Source: Craterilacuibacter sp. RT1T (GTDB lineage: Bacteria; Pseudomonadota; Gammaproteobacteria; Burkholderiales; Chromobacteriaceae). Taken from it: 64,000 nucleotides of DNA. The notes under the pieces were generated by a model. That model searched no databases. It was given only the letters and a program-made list of their open reading frames with translations, and had not been told where the DNA came from. Of this stretch, positions 28,590 through 37,457 are shown one piece after another. Within the stretch, counting starts at the first letter, position 1. Each line of letters starts with the position of its first letter. Made by a program: the position numbers and the translations under genes. Location: assembly GCF_023502145.1 (NCBI RefSeq), contig NZ_JAMFLI010000006.1:62001-126000 (forward strand). Direction: 5' to 3'.

Positions 28590-28669
28590 GGGGAGAAGGG
28601 AGTGGGGAGTAACCCGCCCTACTCCCTACTCCCTACTCCCTACTCCCTACTCCCTACTCCCTACTCCCG
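28590..28669. repeat. tandem ACTCCCT heptamer array with inverted arm
   Basis: Six perfect ACTCCCT units and a seventh partial one at 28621-28669, preceded at 28590-28611 by GGGAGAAGGGAGTGGGGAGT, its approximate complement. Same architecture as 24905-25004. Intercistronic on the minus strand. Confidence 0.85.
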
Positions 28670-28674
28670 CCCAC

Positions 28675-31170
28675 CTACAACTCCGCCCGCAATACCGCCA
28701 GGGGCGGCGCATTGGCGACACGGCCGACCAGCGGCCAGCCGGCGCCGCACACCACCAACATGCCCAAGAGCACACCGCCGGGCAGCAGCCACAGATTGGG
28801 CGTAAACGGCAAGGACAGCAGCGCCTGGGCAATCACGGCACCGGTCAGCATGGCACCTGCGCCGGCAAGAACGCCGGATAAGGCACCAATAAAAGCCAGT
28901 TCAGACAGCAAGACTACGCGCAACTGGCGGCGCGAGGCGCCCAGCGCCCGCATCAGCGCCATATCGGCTAGCCGCTCATGCCGTGTGGCGGCAAAGGTCG
29001 CCCATAACACCAGCACACCGGCGGCGAGCGACAATAAAAACATCACTTCAACCGCCCGCGACAGGCGCTCAACCACCGCACGCACTTCGGTGATGATGAC
29101 GCCGATGTCTATCACCGTCAGATTGGGAAAACGCGCCAGCAACTGGCTGACAAAGCCCTCGCGCTCGGGCGGCAGGCGAAAGCTGGTGATATAGCTGGCG
29201 CGCTCGCCGGCAAACCAGTTGGGCGGTGCCAACACAAAAAAGTTGGCGCGAAAATTATCCCACGCCACCTTGCGCAAGCTGGTGACCTTGGCCTGGTAAG
29301 ACGTGCCGGCAATATCGAATGACAAGCTGTCGCCCAAGCGTATGCCCAGCGTGTCAGCCAGACCCGCCTCCACCGAAAACTGTGGCGCGGCGCGCTCGCC
29401 TTCCCACCATTGTCCGGCCACAATCTGGTTGCCGGCCGGCAGACTGTCACGCCAGGACAGATTGAATTCGCGCTCGGCCAAGCGCCGTGCGCGCTCGTCG
29501 GCCAGCTTGGCCGGGTTGACCGCCTTGCCGTTGATGGCTAGCAGACGCGCCCGCACCATGGGCGAGAGCTCGGGCGCGGCCCTGCCGCTTTGCACGAAGC
29601 TGTCACCAAGCGCCGCGCGCTGATTCTCCTGAATATTAATGGCAAATTTATTGGGCGCATCCGGCGGAATGCTGTTCTGCCAGCTATTAATCAAATCGCC
29701 GCGCACCACAGTCAACAGCAGCAAGGCCATCAGCCCCACCGACAGGGCCACCAGCTGAATCAGTGCCAGCGCCGGCCGCCGCGCAAGATTGGCCACGCCA
29801 TAGCGCCAGCCAAGCCGGCCCGAGCGGCGCGCCAGGCGCCGCACTAGCGCAAGCAACACCATGCTGACCAGCGCGACCGCAACAAAAAAACCGCCCAATG
29901 CGCCCAGCAACCACAAGCCCAGCGTCGCATCACCCACCTGCCATGCCGCCAGCAGCAATAAAGCCGACAAGGCCAGCACCGGCGCCAGCGCGCCGATACG
30001 CGGCGCGCCCGTTTCACTGCGCATCACGCGCAATGGCGACACCTGGCGCAGGGCAAGAATGGGCGGCAAAGCCAGCCCCAACAGCAAAACCAGAGACGAC
30101 AGCGGCCCCAGCAAGCCCAGCCACCAGGCCGGTTGCGGCAAGGTTTCGCCCCCCAGACCCGAAGCCACGCTAATCAGCAGCCATTGCAAGCCATACCCCA
30201 GCCCGGCACCGATGACCCCGCACGCCAGCGCCAGCATGGCAAAGAGCAGGGCAAACACCTGCCACACCTCGCCCGAACCCATGCCCAGTGCGCGCATGAC
30301 CGCCACACTTTGCCAGTGGCGCGCCAGATAGCGGCGCACCGCCATCGCCACCGCGGCGGCGGCCAGCGCCACGGTCAGCATGGTGGCGATGCCCAAAAAG
30401 CGCCGCGCCCGCTCCAGTGCGGTTTTCACCTCGGGCCGGGCTTCTTCTATGTTTTCCAGGCGCATGCCGGGTGCGAGGCGGCTTGTTGCCCAGCGCCGGA
30501 ACGCCTCGACCTGACGACCGTCCCCGGCCACCATCAGGCGGTAACGCGCACGGCTACCCTCCTGTATCAGGCCGCTGGCGGCCAGATCCGCCTGATTGAA
30601 CACCAGCCGCGGCACAAAATTGTAAAGATCCAGCGCGCCGTCCGGCTCGCGCAAGATCTCGCCGGCGATGGTCAGCTGCAAGCGCCCGACCCCCAGACGG
30701 TCGCCCGGCTTGAGCTTGAGGCGCGACAACAGGCGCGCATCGACCCAGGCTTCTCCTGGCGCCGGCGCAAAGCGTCCGCTTAGCTCGCGGCCATCCATCA
30801 GGCGCAGGCTGACTTCGCCGCGTAGCGGGTAGGCCGCACTCACCGCTTTCAGGTTGGATAGCGCCGCCTCATCGCCGGCAAAACTCATGGACGGGAAAGA
30901 CACACTGCTGGCCAGACTCAGCCCCAGACGCCGCGCCTCGTCCTGCCATGGTGCCGGCAGCGGCGCATTGGCATTGACCACCAGATCGGCCGCCAGCAAG
31001 CGCGCGCTTTGCTGGCTTAGCCCGCGCTCGATGCGGTCGGCAAAAAACGACACACTGGTCATCGCTCCCACCGCCACCACCAGCGCCAACAGCAGCACGC
31101 CCAGCTCGCCCGAGCGCCATTCGCGCAGCAACAGTCTCAGGGCAAAAGCCCCGCGTTGCAGCAGATTCAT
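28675..31170 (-). CDS. ABC transporter permease, FtsX-like (YbbP type)
   Basis: 831 residues with the YbbP architecture: an N-terminal helix, a periplasmic domain, FtsX-like helices near 260-420, a second periplasmic domain near 490-700 and final FtsX helices (FLLSLAAGVLVLWATFAATR, MALMRALGASRRQL). It pairs with the ATPase that overlaps its start by 4 bases. Relatives act with TesA-linked YbbA in lipid or toxin-related export; the substrate is unproven. Confidence 0.87.
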   Translation of the reverse strand: MNLLQRGAFALRLLLREWRSGELGVLLLALVVAVGAMTSVSFFADRIERGLSQQSARLLAADLVVNANAPLPAPWQDEARRLGLSLASSVSFPSMSFAGDEAALSNLKAVSAAYPLRGEVSLRLMDGRELSGRFAPAPGEAWVDARLLSRLKLKPGDRLGVGRLQLTIAGEILREPDGALDLYNFVPRLVFNQADLAASGLIQEGSRARYRLMVAGDGRQVEAFRRWATSRLAPGMRLENIEEARPEVKTALERARRFLGIATMLTVALAAAAVAMAVRRYLARHWQSVAVMRALGMGSGEVWQVFALLFAMLALACGVIGAGLGYGLQWLLISVASGLGGETLPQPAWWLGLLGPLSSLVLLLGLALPPILALRQVSPLRVMRSETGAPRIGALAPVLALSALLLLAAWQVGDATLGLWLLGALGGFFVAVALVSMVLLALVRRLARRSGRLGWRYGVANLARRPALALIQLVALSVGLMALLLLTVVRGDLINSWQNSIPPDAPNKFAINIQENQRAALGDSFVQSGRAAPELSPMVRARLLAINGKAVNPAKLADERARRLAEREFNLSWRDSLPAGNQIVAGQWWEGERAAPQFSVEAGLADTLGIRLGDSLSFDIAGTSYQAKVTSLRKVAWDNFRANFFVLAPPNWFAGERASYITSFRLPPEREGFVSQLLARFPNLTVIDIGVIITEVRAVVERLSRAVEVMFLLSLAAGVLVLWATFAATRHERLADMALMRALGASRRQLRVVLLSELAFIGALSGVLAGAGAMLTGAVIAQALLSLPFTPNLWLLPGGVLLGMLVVCGAGWPLVGRVANAPPLAVLRAEL

Positions 31171-31862
31171 AAACCGGCCCCCAGCAAACAGCCATCATGC
31201 AGGCGATAGATGGCGTCACAACGCGCGGCCAAGTCCGGGTCATGCGTCACCAGCACCAGACTGGTGCCCTGCTCGGCATTCATCCGGAACAAAAGATCGA
31301 TCACCTGCTCGCCCGCCACCGGGTCCAGGCTGCCGGTGGGCTCGTCGGCAAACAGCAGCTCGGGATCGGTTACAAAGGCACGCGCCAGCGCCACCCGCTG
31401 CTGCTCGCCGCCGGACAAATGGCGCGGATAATGCTTCAGCCTATGCCCCAACCCCACCCGCTCCAGCCTTTGCTGCGCCAGTACGGCTGCGTCCTTGCGC
31501 CCGCACAGTTCCAGAGGCAGCATCACGTTTTCCAGTGCGCTAAGCTGCGGCAGTAATTGAAAGCTCTGAAACACGAAGCCCACGCGCGCACGGCGTAGCG
31601 CGGCGCGGCCATCTTCGTCCAGCTTCGACAAAGGCTGGCCAAACAGCGCCACCTCGCCGCGGCTTGCCTGATCCAGCCCGGCCAGAATGGCCAGCAGGCT
31701 GGACTTGCCCGAACCGGATGCACCAACGATGGCGATGGTCTCGCCGCGCGCCACGGCCAGACTGACATCGCGCAAGATAGTCAGCGTCTCGCCGTGATAA
31801 GCCACTTGCTTGCCCACGGCACTGGCACGCAAAATGGCCGTCGTTTCTCCGGATGGATTCAT
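31167..31862 (-). CDS. ABC transporter ATP-binding protein (YbbA/LolD type)
   Basis: About 231 residues. Walker A IVGASGSGKSSLLAIL, signature LSGGEQQRVALARAF and Walker B PELLFADEPTGSLD are intact. Partner of the YbbP-like permease. Two adjacent ATGs (31865, 31862) compete. The start lies directly on the start of the divergent tesA, so each gene's promoter must lie inside the other gene. E. coli has the same ybbA/tesA divergence. Confidence 0.9.
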   Translation of the reverse strand: MNPSGETTAILRASAVGKQVAYHGETLTILRDVSLAVARGETIAIVGASGSGKSSLLAILAGLDQASRGEVALFGQPLSKLDEDGRAALRRARVGFVFQSFQLLPQLSALENVMLPLELCGRKDAAVLAQQRLERVGLGHRLKHYPRHLSGGEQQRVALARAFVTDPELLFADEPTGSLDPVAGEQVIDLLFRMNAEQGTSLVLVTHDPDLAARCDAIYRLHDGCLLGAGL

Positions 31863-31863
31863 C

Positions 31864-32454
31864 ATGTTCCGCTTGCTTGTTGTATGTTGTATGTTGTGGT
31901 GCACGCCCATTATGGCCGCCACCGTGCTGGTCTTCGGCGATAGCCTGTCCGCCGGCTATGGCTTGGCGCCGGGTCAGGGCTGGGTTTCGCTACTGGAAAA
32001 ACGTCTGGGGCCCAGACACAAGGTCGTCAATGCCTCGCAATCAGGCGAAACCAGCGCCGGCGGTCTCGCCCGATTGCCACAAGCACTGGCACGACATCAG
32101 CCCGCTATTGTCGTACTGGAACTGGGCGGCAACGACGGCCTGCGCGGCCTGCCGCTGGCCGAAATGGAGGCCAACCTCGCACAAATGACGGCGCTGGCTC
32201 AGCGCAACAAGGCCAAAGTGGTGCTGGTCGGCATGGCTCTCCCCCCCAACTATGGCCCGGACTACACCGCAAGGTTCCGTAAGGCATACGACAATGTGGC
32301 AAAAAAACACAAAACGGCGTATGTCCCGCTGCTGGTCGCCGGCTTTGAAAGCAAGCTGACTCTGTTCCAAAACGACGGCATCCATCCCAATGCCCAAGCG
32401 CAACCGCTGATGGCCGCAACGGTAGAAAAAGCACTGCGCCCATTGCTGAAGTAA
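31864..32454 (+). CDS. tesA: GDSL/SGNH esterase, TesA type
   Basis: Periplasmic acyl-CoA thioesterase I/lysophospholipase L1/arylesterase. 196 residues with a signal peptide (MFRLLVVCCMLWCTPIMAAT) and the SGNH blocks: GDSLSAGYG (S27), the Gly of block II, GGNDGL and DGIHPN (D171, H174). Start at 31864 gives the signal peptide directly; an upstream in-frame extension lies inside the divergent ABC gene. Confidence 0.92.
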   Translation: MFRLLVVCCMLWCTPIMAATVLVFGDSLSAGYGLAPGQGWVSLLEKRLGPRHKVVNASQSGETSAGGLARLPQALARHQPAIVVLELGGNDGLRGLPLAEMEANLAQMTALAQRNKAKVVLVGMALPPNYGPDYTARFRKAYDNVAKKHKTAYVPLLVAGFESKLTLFQNDGIHPNAQAQPLMAATVEKALRPLLK

Positions 32455-32504
32455 AGGCCTATGTCTGCTCAGGCCTGTATTTTCCGCTAGCCCATCCGCT
32501 AAAC

Positions 32505-32535
32505 GAAAAAACCCGCACCAATAGGTGCGGGCTTT
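32505..32535 (+). terminator. bidirectional terminator between tesA and the aminotransferase
   Basis: CCCGCACC at 32512-32519 pairs with GGTGCGGG at 32524-32531, flanked by A6 on the left and T4 on the right. Confidence 0.88.
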
Positions 32536-32571
32536 TCCCTGCTTAACAGACAGCCGCCCGCCGCTATGGCG

Positions 32572-33726
32572 TTACGGCTGCGAATTGCGAATCAAGCCGG
32601 CCAGGCGCTCAATCCCCTCTTCAATCCTATGCACCGGGGTATGGCTGAAATTCAAGCGCAAATGGCCGATGCCCTCTTCCGGCACAGGATAAAACGGCTC
32701 GCCCGGCATAAAGGCAACATCATGCTCCAGCGCCAGCTTGAGCAGGCTGCGGGTATCGCGCTTGTGCTTCAGGGTCAGCCAGAAGAACAGGCCGCCGCTA
32801 GGCAGTTGCCAGTGGGCCAGATCGGCAAAATGCTTTTCCAGCGCCAGTTGCATCGCATCGCGCCCGATACGGTAGCTGGCCCGCAGGCGGGCAATATGCT
32901 CCGGATAAGCACCATCATTCAGCGCGCGCGCGGCAAACCACTGGCCGACACGGTTGGTATGCAGGTCGGCCGCCTGCTTAAGCTTGACGAGGTAAGGGTA
33001 CAGGTCGGGCGAGGCAATCAGATAACCCTCGCGCAAACCCGGCGCCAGCGTCTTGGAGAAGGAGCCGGCATAAATCCACGATGCCTTTTTCAGATGGCTG
33101 ACCAGCGGTGCCGGTGCCTCGCCATCGTAGGACAGGGCACGATACGGATCATCTTCGAAGAGCGGCACACCGGCCGTATCGATCACTTCGGCCAGCTGGC
33201 GGCGCGTCTCCTCGCTCTGGCAGGCTCCGGACGGGTTCTGGAAGCTGGGAATCAGATAGGTCAGCGCTGGCTTGACGCGGGCAAAACGCTCGGCAAAATC
33301 GGCCGGCTGCAGACGGCCGTCGGCCTGCTGCGGTACGGCATGAATGGCGGCGCCAAACAGCTTGAATACCTGCAAGGCCGCCAGATAGGTCGGGCCCTCG
33401 GTCACCACCGGCGTCGCCGGATCGATAAACAGCTTGGCCGCCAGATCCAGTGCCTGTTGTGAACCGGACAGCACCAGCACCTGATCCGGGCTGCACACAA
33501 TGCCCATTTTATTCGCTTCGCGCGCAATCGCCTCGCGCAACTCGGGTTCGCCTTCGGTGGTGCCATACTGCGCCAGTGCTTGCGGCATGCCCTTGAAGTC
33601 GAGTTCGGGCAGGCACTGCGAAGCCGGCAAGCCGCCGGCGAAGGAAATGACTTCAGGGCGTTGCGCCGCCGCCAGAATTTCGCGGATCAGCGAGCCAGAC
33701 AAGCGTTCGATACGTTGGGAAAACAT
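32572..33726 (-). CDS. PLP-dependent class I aminotransferase (LysN/2-aminoadipate type)
   Basis: 384 residues, fold type I. Typical opening ISFAGGLPASQCLPE, the PLP lysine in YAGSFSKTLAPGLREG (K225) and the C-terminal RLNFSHTP. The family includes 2-aminoadipate and valine-pyruvate-type transaminases and the catalytic half of MocR regulators; the exact substrate is open. Start at 33726, with AGAGG 6 bases before it; an extension into the intergenic region is not favoured. A MarR-type regulator is divergent. Confidence 0.85.
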   Translation of the reverse strand: MFSQRIERLSGSLIREILAAAQRPEVISFAGGLPASQCLPELDFKGMPQALAQYGTTEGEPELREAIAREANKMGIVCSPDQVLVLSGSQQALDLAAKLFIDPATPVVTEGPTYLAALQVFKLFGAAIHAVPQQADGRLQPADFAERFARVKPALTYLIPSFQNPSGACQSEETRRQLAEVIDTAGVPLFEDDPYRALSYDGEAPAPLVSHLKKASWIYAGSFSKTLAPGLREGYLIASPDLYPYLVKLKQAADLHTNRVGQWFAARALNDGAYPEHIARLRASYRIGRDAMQLALEKHFADLAHWQLPSGGLFFWLTLKHKRDTRSLLKLALEHDVAFMPGEPFYPVPEEGIGHLRLNFSHTPVHRIEEGIERLAGLIRNSQP

Positions 33727-33756
33727 GGCAGCCTCTTGATGGTCTCTGATATTAAT

Positions 33757-33771
33757 GTCAATATTTTTGAC
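33757..33771. promoter_or_regulatory. inverted repeat in MarR/aminotransferase intergenic region
   Basis: GTCAA-TATTT-TTGAC, 5-bp perfect arms, in the 61-base AT-rich space between two divergent genes. A likely operator for the MarR-type protein encoded next to it. Confidence 0.5.
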
Positions 33772-33787
33772 CAATCTACCTATCCTA

Positions 33788-34252
33788 ATGACCGACGTCA
33801 ATATGCCTGATAACTACAACGCCACGGAAGTCCGTCAGACCATGGCCGCCTTTTTCCATGCTTATCAGGCCTTTACCGCCAAGCCCGACCAGATGCTGGC
33901 AAAACGCGGTCTGGCGCGGGTGCACCACCGCATCCTGTTTTTCGTCGCCTACCAGCCCGGGCTGAATGTGGGCGAACTGCTGCAGGCACTGGGCGTCAGC
34001 AAGCAGGCCATCAATCTGCCGCTACGCCGGCTGATTACAGACGGACTGATTGAAACCCATAGCGCCAGCCACGACCGCCGGGTCAAGCTGTTACAACTGA
34101 GCCCGGCAGGGCTGGCGCTGGAGCAGGCTTTATTTCAGGAACAGCAACACCTGCTGACGCAGGCGTTCAAGCAGTTAGACCCCCAAGCCAGCGCCCACTG
34201 GCTGGCACTGAACCAAACCTTGGCCGGGCGCGAGGGTGCGGCGTCAATCTAG
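33788..34252 (+). CDS. MarR-family transcriptional regulator
   Basis: About 154 residues with a winged helix-turn-helix: RVHHRILFFVAYQPGLNVGELL, the recognition region LGVSKQAINLPLRRLITDGLIE and the wing HDRRVKLLQLSPAG. It probably controls itself and the divergent aminotransferase through the palindrome at 33757-33771 (inference). A later ATG at 33803 is an alternative start; neither has a clear ribosome site. Its 3' end overlaps convergent greB by 9 bases. Confidence 0.85.
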   Translation: MTDVNMPDNYNATEVRQTMAAFFHAYQAFTAKPDQMLAKRGLARVHHRILFFVAYQPGLNVGELLQALGVSKQAINLPLRRLITDGLIETHSASHDRRVKLLQLSPAGLALEQALFQEQQHLLTQAFKQLDPQASAHWLALNQTLAGREGAASI

Positions 34253-34804
34253 GCGCTGATAACGCACGGCACAGATTTCGATTTCTTCCATCCCGTCCGG
34301 CCCGCGCAGCACCACCACATCGCCCTCGCGTGCCTTGAGCAAAACCCGTGCAATCGGGGCAATCCAGCTGATATGGCCGCGCTCGGGATCAATCTCGTCC
34401 ACACCGACGATGCTCAGGGTCTGCTCTTTGCCATCCCCGCGCACAATATCGACCGTGGCCGAAAAAAATACCTGGTCACACGCTTCGCGTAGCTCGGGGT
34501 CGACCACTTCGGCCACTTCCAGACGCTTGGTCAGAAAACGGATGCGGCGATCTATTTCGCGCAAGCGGCGCTTGCCGTAGATGTAATCGCCGTTTTCCGA
34601 ACGGTCGCCATTGGAAGCCGCCCAGTTGACGATCTGCACCACCTCGGGACGCTCGCGGTGTACCAGTTGCGACAGCTCGTCCTTGAGGCGGCGCCAGCCG
34701 GCCGGCGTGATGTAGTTCTTGCCGCTGGCAGGCAGGCGGCTCTCGGCCGGCAAGCCTTCCTCAAGATCGTCATCATCACTTTCGCGTACAAATGCTTTAT
34801 TCAT
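34244..34804 (-). CDS. greB: transcription elongation factor GreB
   Basis: Rescues backtracked RNA polymerase by stimulating transcript cleavage. 186 residues: a family-typical N-terminal coiled coil (YITPAGWRRLKDELSQL, with acidic tip NGDRSENGDYIYGKRRL) and the C-terminal FKBP-like domain (ISWIAPIARVLLKAREGDVV). The NGDYIYGKRRLREIDRR form is GreB rather than GreA. It has an extra acidic N-terminal stretch of about 25 residues. Confidence 0.93.
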   Translation of the reverse strand: MNKAFVRESDDDDLEEGLPAESRLPASGKNYITPAGWRRLKDELSQLVHRERPEVVQIVNWAASNGDRSENGDYIYGKRRLREIDRRIRFLTKRLEVAEVVDPELREACDQVFFSATVDIVRGDGKEQTLSIVGVDEIDPERGHISWIAPIARVLLKAREGDVVVLRGPDGMEEIEICAVRYQRLD

Positions 34805-34820
34805 CCCTTGCCCTTTCTAC

Positions 34821-34857
34821 AAAAAAACCGCCCGCAACACAAAGTGTACGGGCGGTT
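34821..34857 (-). terminator. terminator of rluB
   Basis: AACCGCCCG at 34826-34834 pairs with CGGGCGGTT at 34849-34857, and the minus-strand read-out ends in seven T's. It lies 33 bases after the rluB stop. Confidence 0.9.
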
Positions 34858-34889
34858 ATCGGCTAGCCTGCCATCAACAAGATGGCGTT

Positions 34890-36599
34890 TTAGCGGCGCT
34901 TTTGCAAACCGGTCGAAGTCAGACCCGACCACTTCATCACGCCAGCCACTTCCGCTTCGTTCAGCTCATAGAACTGACCGCGCTTCAGGCGGCCCGGCAA
35001 GCCGATCGTGCCGAAACGGATACGGATCAGGCGGCTGACGGTCAGATTGAAGTGTTCGAACATACGACGCACTTCGCGGTTGCGGCCTTCCTTGATCACC
35101 ACATTCACCCAGTGGTTGGCGCCTTCTTCACGCCCGCCCAGCTGATAAACGCGCTCGAAATGCGCCGTACCATCTTCCAGCTCAACCTCTTGCGTCATCG
35201 CCTTCATGATTTCCGGCGTCAGCTCGCCCAGCACGCGTACAGAATACTCGCGCTCGACTTCGAAGCTTGGGTGCATCATGCGGTTCGCCAGCTCGCCGCT
35301 GGTGGTCACCAGCAACAGACCGGAGGTATTCACGTCCAGGCGGCCGATGGCAACCCAACGGCTGGACTTGGCCTGCGGCAGGCGGTCGAATACGGTCACA
35401 CGGCCTTCCGGATCATCGCGCGAAACGATTTCACCTTCCTGCTTGTGATACATGATGATGCGCGGCAAACGGTCAGCCCATTTAAGCTTGACCGGATGGC
35501 CTTTCACCGTCACGCGGTCATGCGGCCCCACGCGGTCGCCCAATACGGCCACCTTGTTGTTGACCAGAATCAGACCGGCTTCGATCATTTCCTCGACTTC
35601 ACGGCGCGAACCGGAACCCGATGCGGCCAGTGCTTTTTGCAGGCGCACCGGCTCGATCTTGTCCAGATCTACGCGGGTCTCGCGCAGGCGCTGCGCCTTC
35701 TCGGCAATCGCCTGGGTTGGTGCGCGCAAAGCCAGTTTCTTGGCGCGCGGCACTTTCGGGCCCTCGCTGCGCACAAACGGCTTCTTGTCGCCGAAGTTAC
35801 CACTGCTGCGGCCCTGGAAGCCGCCTTCACGCGGGGCATCACCATCGCGACGCACGAACGGCTTCTTGTCGCCGTAGTTGCCGCGTGGCGCATCGTTGCG
35901 CTCGCGCTGGCCATAGCCGCCTTCACGCGGTGCATCGCCATCGCGACGCACGAACGGCTTCTTGTCGCCGTAGTTGCCGCGCGGCGCATCGCTGCGCTCG
36001 CGCTGGCCATAGCCGCCTTCGCGCGGAGCATCACCATCGCGACGCACGAACGGCTTCTTGTCGCCGTAGTTGCCGCGCGGCGCATCGCTGCGCTCGCGCT
36101 GGCCGTAGCCGCCTTCGCGCGGCGCATCACCATCGCGACGCACGAACGGCTTCTTGTCGCCGTAGTTGCCGCGTGGCGCATCGTTGCGCTCGCGCTGGCC
36201 GTAGCCGCCTTCGCGCGGCGCATCGCCATCGCGACGCACAAACGGCTTCTTGTCGCCGTAGTTGCCGCGTGGCGCATCGTTGCGCTCGCGCTGGCCGTAA
36301 CCACCTTCGCGCGGAGCATCGCCATCGCGACGCACGAACGGCTTCTTGTCGCCGTAGTTACCGCGTGGCGCATCGCTGCGGCTGCGCCCCTGATCTGCGC
36401 CGTCGCGGCGGGCAAACGGCTTGGCATCGCCGGCATTGCGATCGCGCTGGCCGTGGCCCTCTTGGCGCGATGGTGCCGGCTTGTTGTCTTGTGCATTGCG
36501 CGGCTTGATAAAGCTACCGCCGGTGCGTGGCTGCGAGGTTTCGCGGCCTTTGGCTTGCGACACCGGTTGGCGCGCCTGATTGCGTTGTCCTTTAGACAT
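34890..36599 (-). CDS. rluB: 23S rRNA pseudouridine synthase RluB with repeat-rich N-terminus
   Basis: Makes pseudouridine 2605 in 23S rRNA (E. coli numbering). 569 residues, about twice the E. coli size. The C-terminal part is ordinary: an S4 domain (VRLQKALAASGSGSRREVEE) and catalytic GRLDVNTSGLLL (D422). The N-terminal 260 residues are low-complexity, basic and tandemly repeated: six 21-residue cores starting GNYGDKKPFVRRDG at a 32-residue period, and a degenerate seventh. Such charged tails occur in beta-proteobacterial RluB and may bind RNA (inference). Confidence 0.92.
   Translation of the reverse strand: MSKGQRNQARQPVSQAKGRETSQPRTGGSFIKPRNAQDNKPAPSRQEGHGQRDRNAGDAKPFARRDGADQGRSRSDAPRGNYGDKKPFVRRDGDAPREGGYGQRERNDAPRGNYGDKKPFVRRDGDAPREGGYGQRERNDAPRGNYGDKKPFVRRDGDAPREGGYGQRERSDAPRGNYGDKKPFVRRDGDAPREGGYGQRERSDAPRGNYGDKKPFVRRDGDAPREGGYGQRERNDAPRGNYGDKKPFVRRDGDAPREGGFQGRSSGNFGDKKPFVRSEGPKVPRAKKLALRAPTQAIAEKAQRLRETRVDLDKIEPVRLQKALAASGSGSRREVEEMIEAGLILVNNKVAVLGDRVGPHDRVTVKGHPVKLKWADRLPRIIMYHKQEGEIVSRDDPEGRVTVFDRLPQAKSSRWVAIGRLDVNTSGLLLVTTSGELANRMMHPSFEVEREYSVRVLGELTPEIMKAMTQEVELEDGTAHFERVYQLGGREEGANHWVNVVIKEGRNREVRRMFEHFNLTVSRLIRIRFGTIGLPGRLKRGQFYELNEAEVAGVMKWSGLTSTGLQKRR
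35820..36362 (-). repeat. 96-bp tandem repeat array within rluB
   Basis: Units begin at 36362, 36266, 36170, 36074, 35978 and 35882 (minus strand), each 96 bp with only scattered synonymous or N/S changes; the sixth is cut to 63 bp. A diverged partial copy follows. In frame (32 codons), so copy-number change would keep RluB intact. Confidence 0.95.
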
Positions 36600-36607
36600 G
36601 CTTTTTC

Positions 36608-37231
36608 CTAATCAACTAGATTTTCCGCCTCATCAACGAGGGGGACTTCGCCTTCTGGCATCTCGCCAGAGGCTTCAACCGGCCCGGCATCCGGCACCAC
36701 CAAATTTCCCAAATCCGCCAAAGGCGGCAAGTCACGCAGCGAATGAAAGCCGAGATCATCGAGAAACTTGCGGGTCGTTGCATACAGACCGGGCCGTCCG
36801 GGCACATCCTTGTGCCCGATCACTTCGATCCAGCCCCGCTCAAGCAGAGTCTGCACCACGCTGGTCGACACCGTCACACCGCGTATGGCTTCAACATCGC
36901 CACGGGTCACCGGTTGTTTGTAGGCAATAATCGCCAGCGTTTCCATCACCGCGCGCGAGTAGCGCGGCGGCTTTTCCGGGTTCAACCGGGAAAGATAGGG
37001 GGTAAATTCGGCGCGCGCCCGAAAGCGCCAGCCGGACGAGAGCTTGATCAGCTCCACCCCGCGGCCACGCCAATCCTGCTGTATTTCTTCCAGAATCTGG
37101 TTGATCAGCGCCGCCTTGATATCCTCGGTAAACAGGCGTTTAAGCATGGAAACCGATAGCGGCTCTTGCGCAGTCAGCAGCGCCGTTTCGAGAACGGTCT
37201 TCAGATACTTGAGATCGGTAAAAAGAGGCAT
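36608..37231 (-). CDS. scpB: segregation and condensation protein B
   Basis: Winged-helix kite subunit of the SMC-ScpAB condensin. 207 residues, with the conserved YSRAVMETLAIIAYKQPVTRGDVEAIRGV core and GHKDVPGRPGLYATT. It is separated from scpA by a secreted-protein gene on the opposite strand and lies 8 bases before rluB, so scpB-rluB are probably one transcript. Confidence 0.93.
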   Translation of the reverse strand: MPLFTDLKYLKTVLETALLTAQEPLSVSMLKRLFTEDIKAALINQILEEIQQDWRGRGVELIKLSSGWRFRARAEFTPYLSRLNPEKPPRYSRAVMETLAIIAYKQPVTRGDVEAIRGVTVSTSVVQTLLERGWIEVIGHKDVPGRPGLYATTRKFLDDLGFHSLRDLPPLADLGNLVVPDAGPVEASGEMPEGEVPLVDEAENLVD

Positions 37232-37457
37232 CGAAACCAGATCAGATTTTGGACAAAATCACAGGAAGGCGCGGATTTTACACGATTTTTTATCCTGCGT
37301 CGCCATAAGATACCCTGTTTTACCTGTCTTGCGCCCCCCATCAACCCTATCTGGCGCTGATATCTAAAAATCCGTCATAACTTCACCTATGGTGAACAAC
37401 AGAAAATGTGCGGGCAGCCAAAGCAAGCAGACAAAAACCCGGGACGGGAGCAGATCC

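Noticed and set aside
28617-28669. CRISPR or telomere-like repeat
   Set aside because: Only a 7-bp tandem array with no spacers; better seen as a simple-sequence intergenic repeat.
35820-36362. CRISPR array
   Set aside because: Repeats are contiguous, 96 bp, without spacers and in frame inside rluB.
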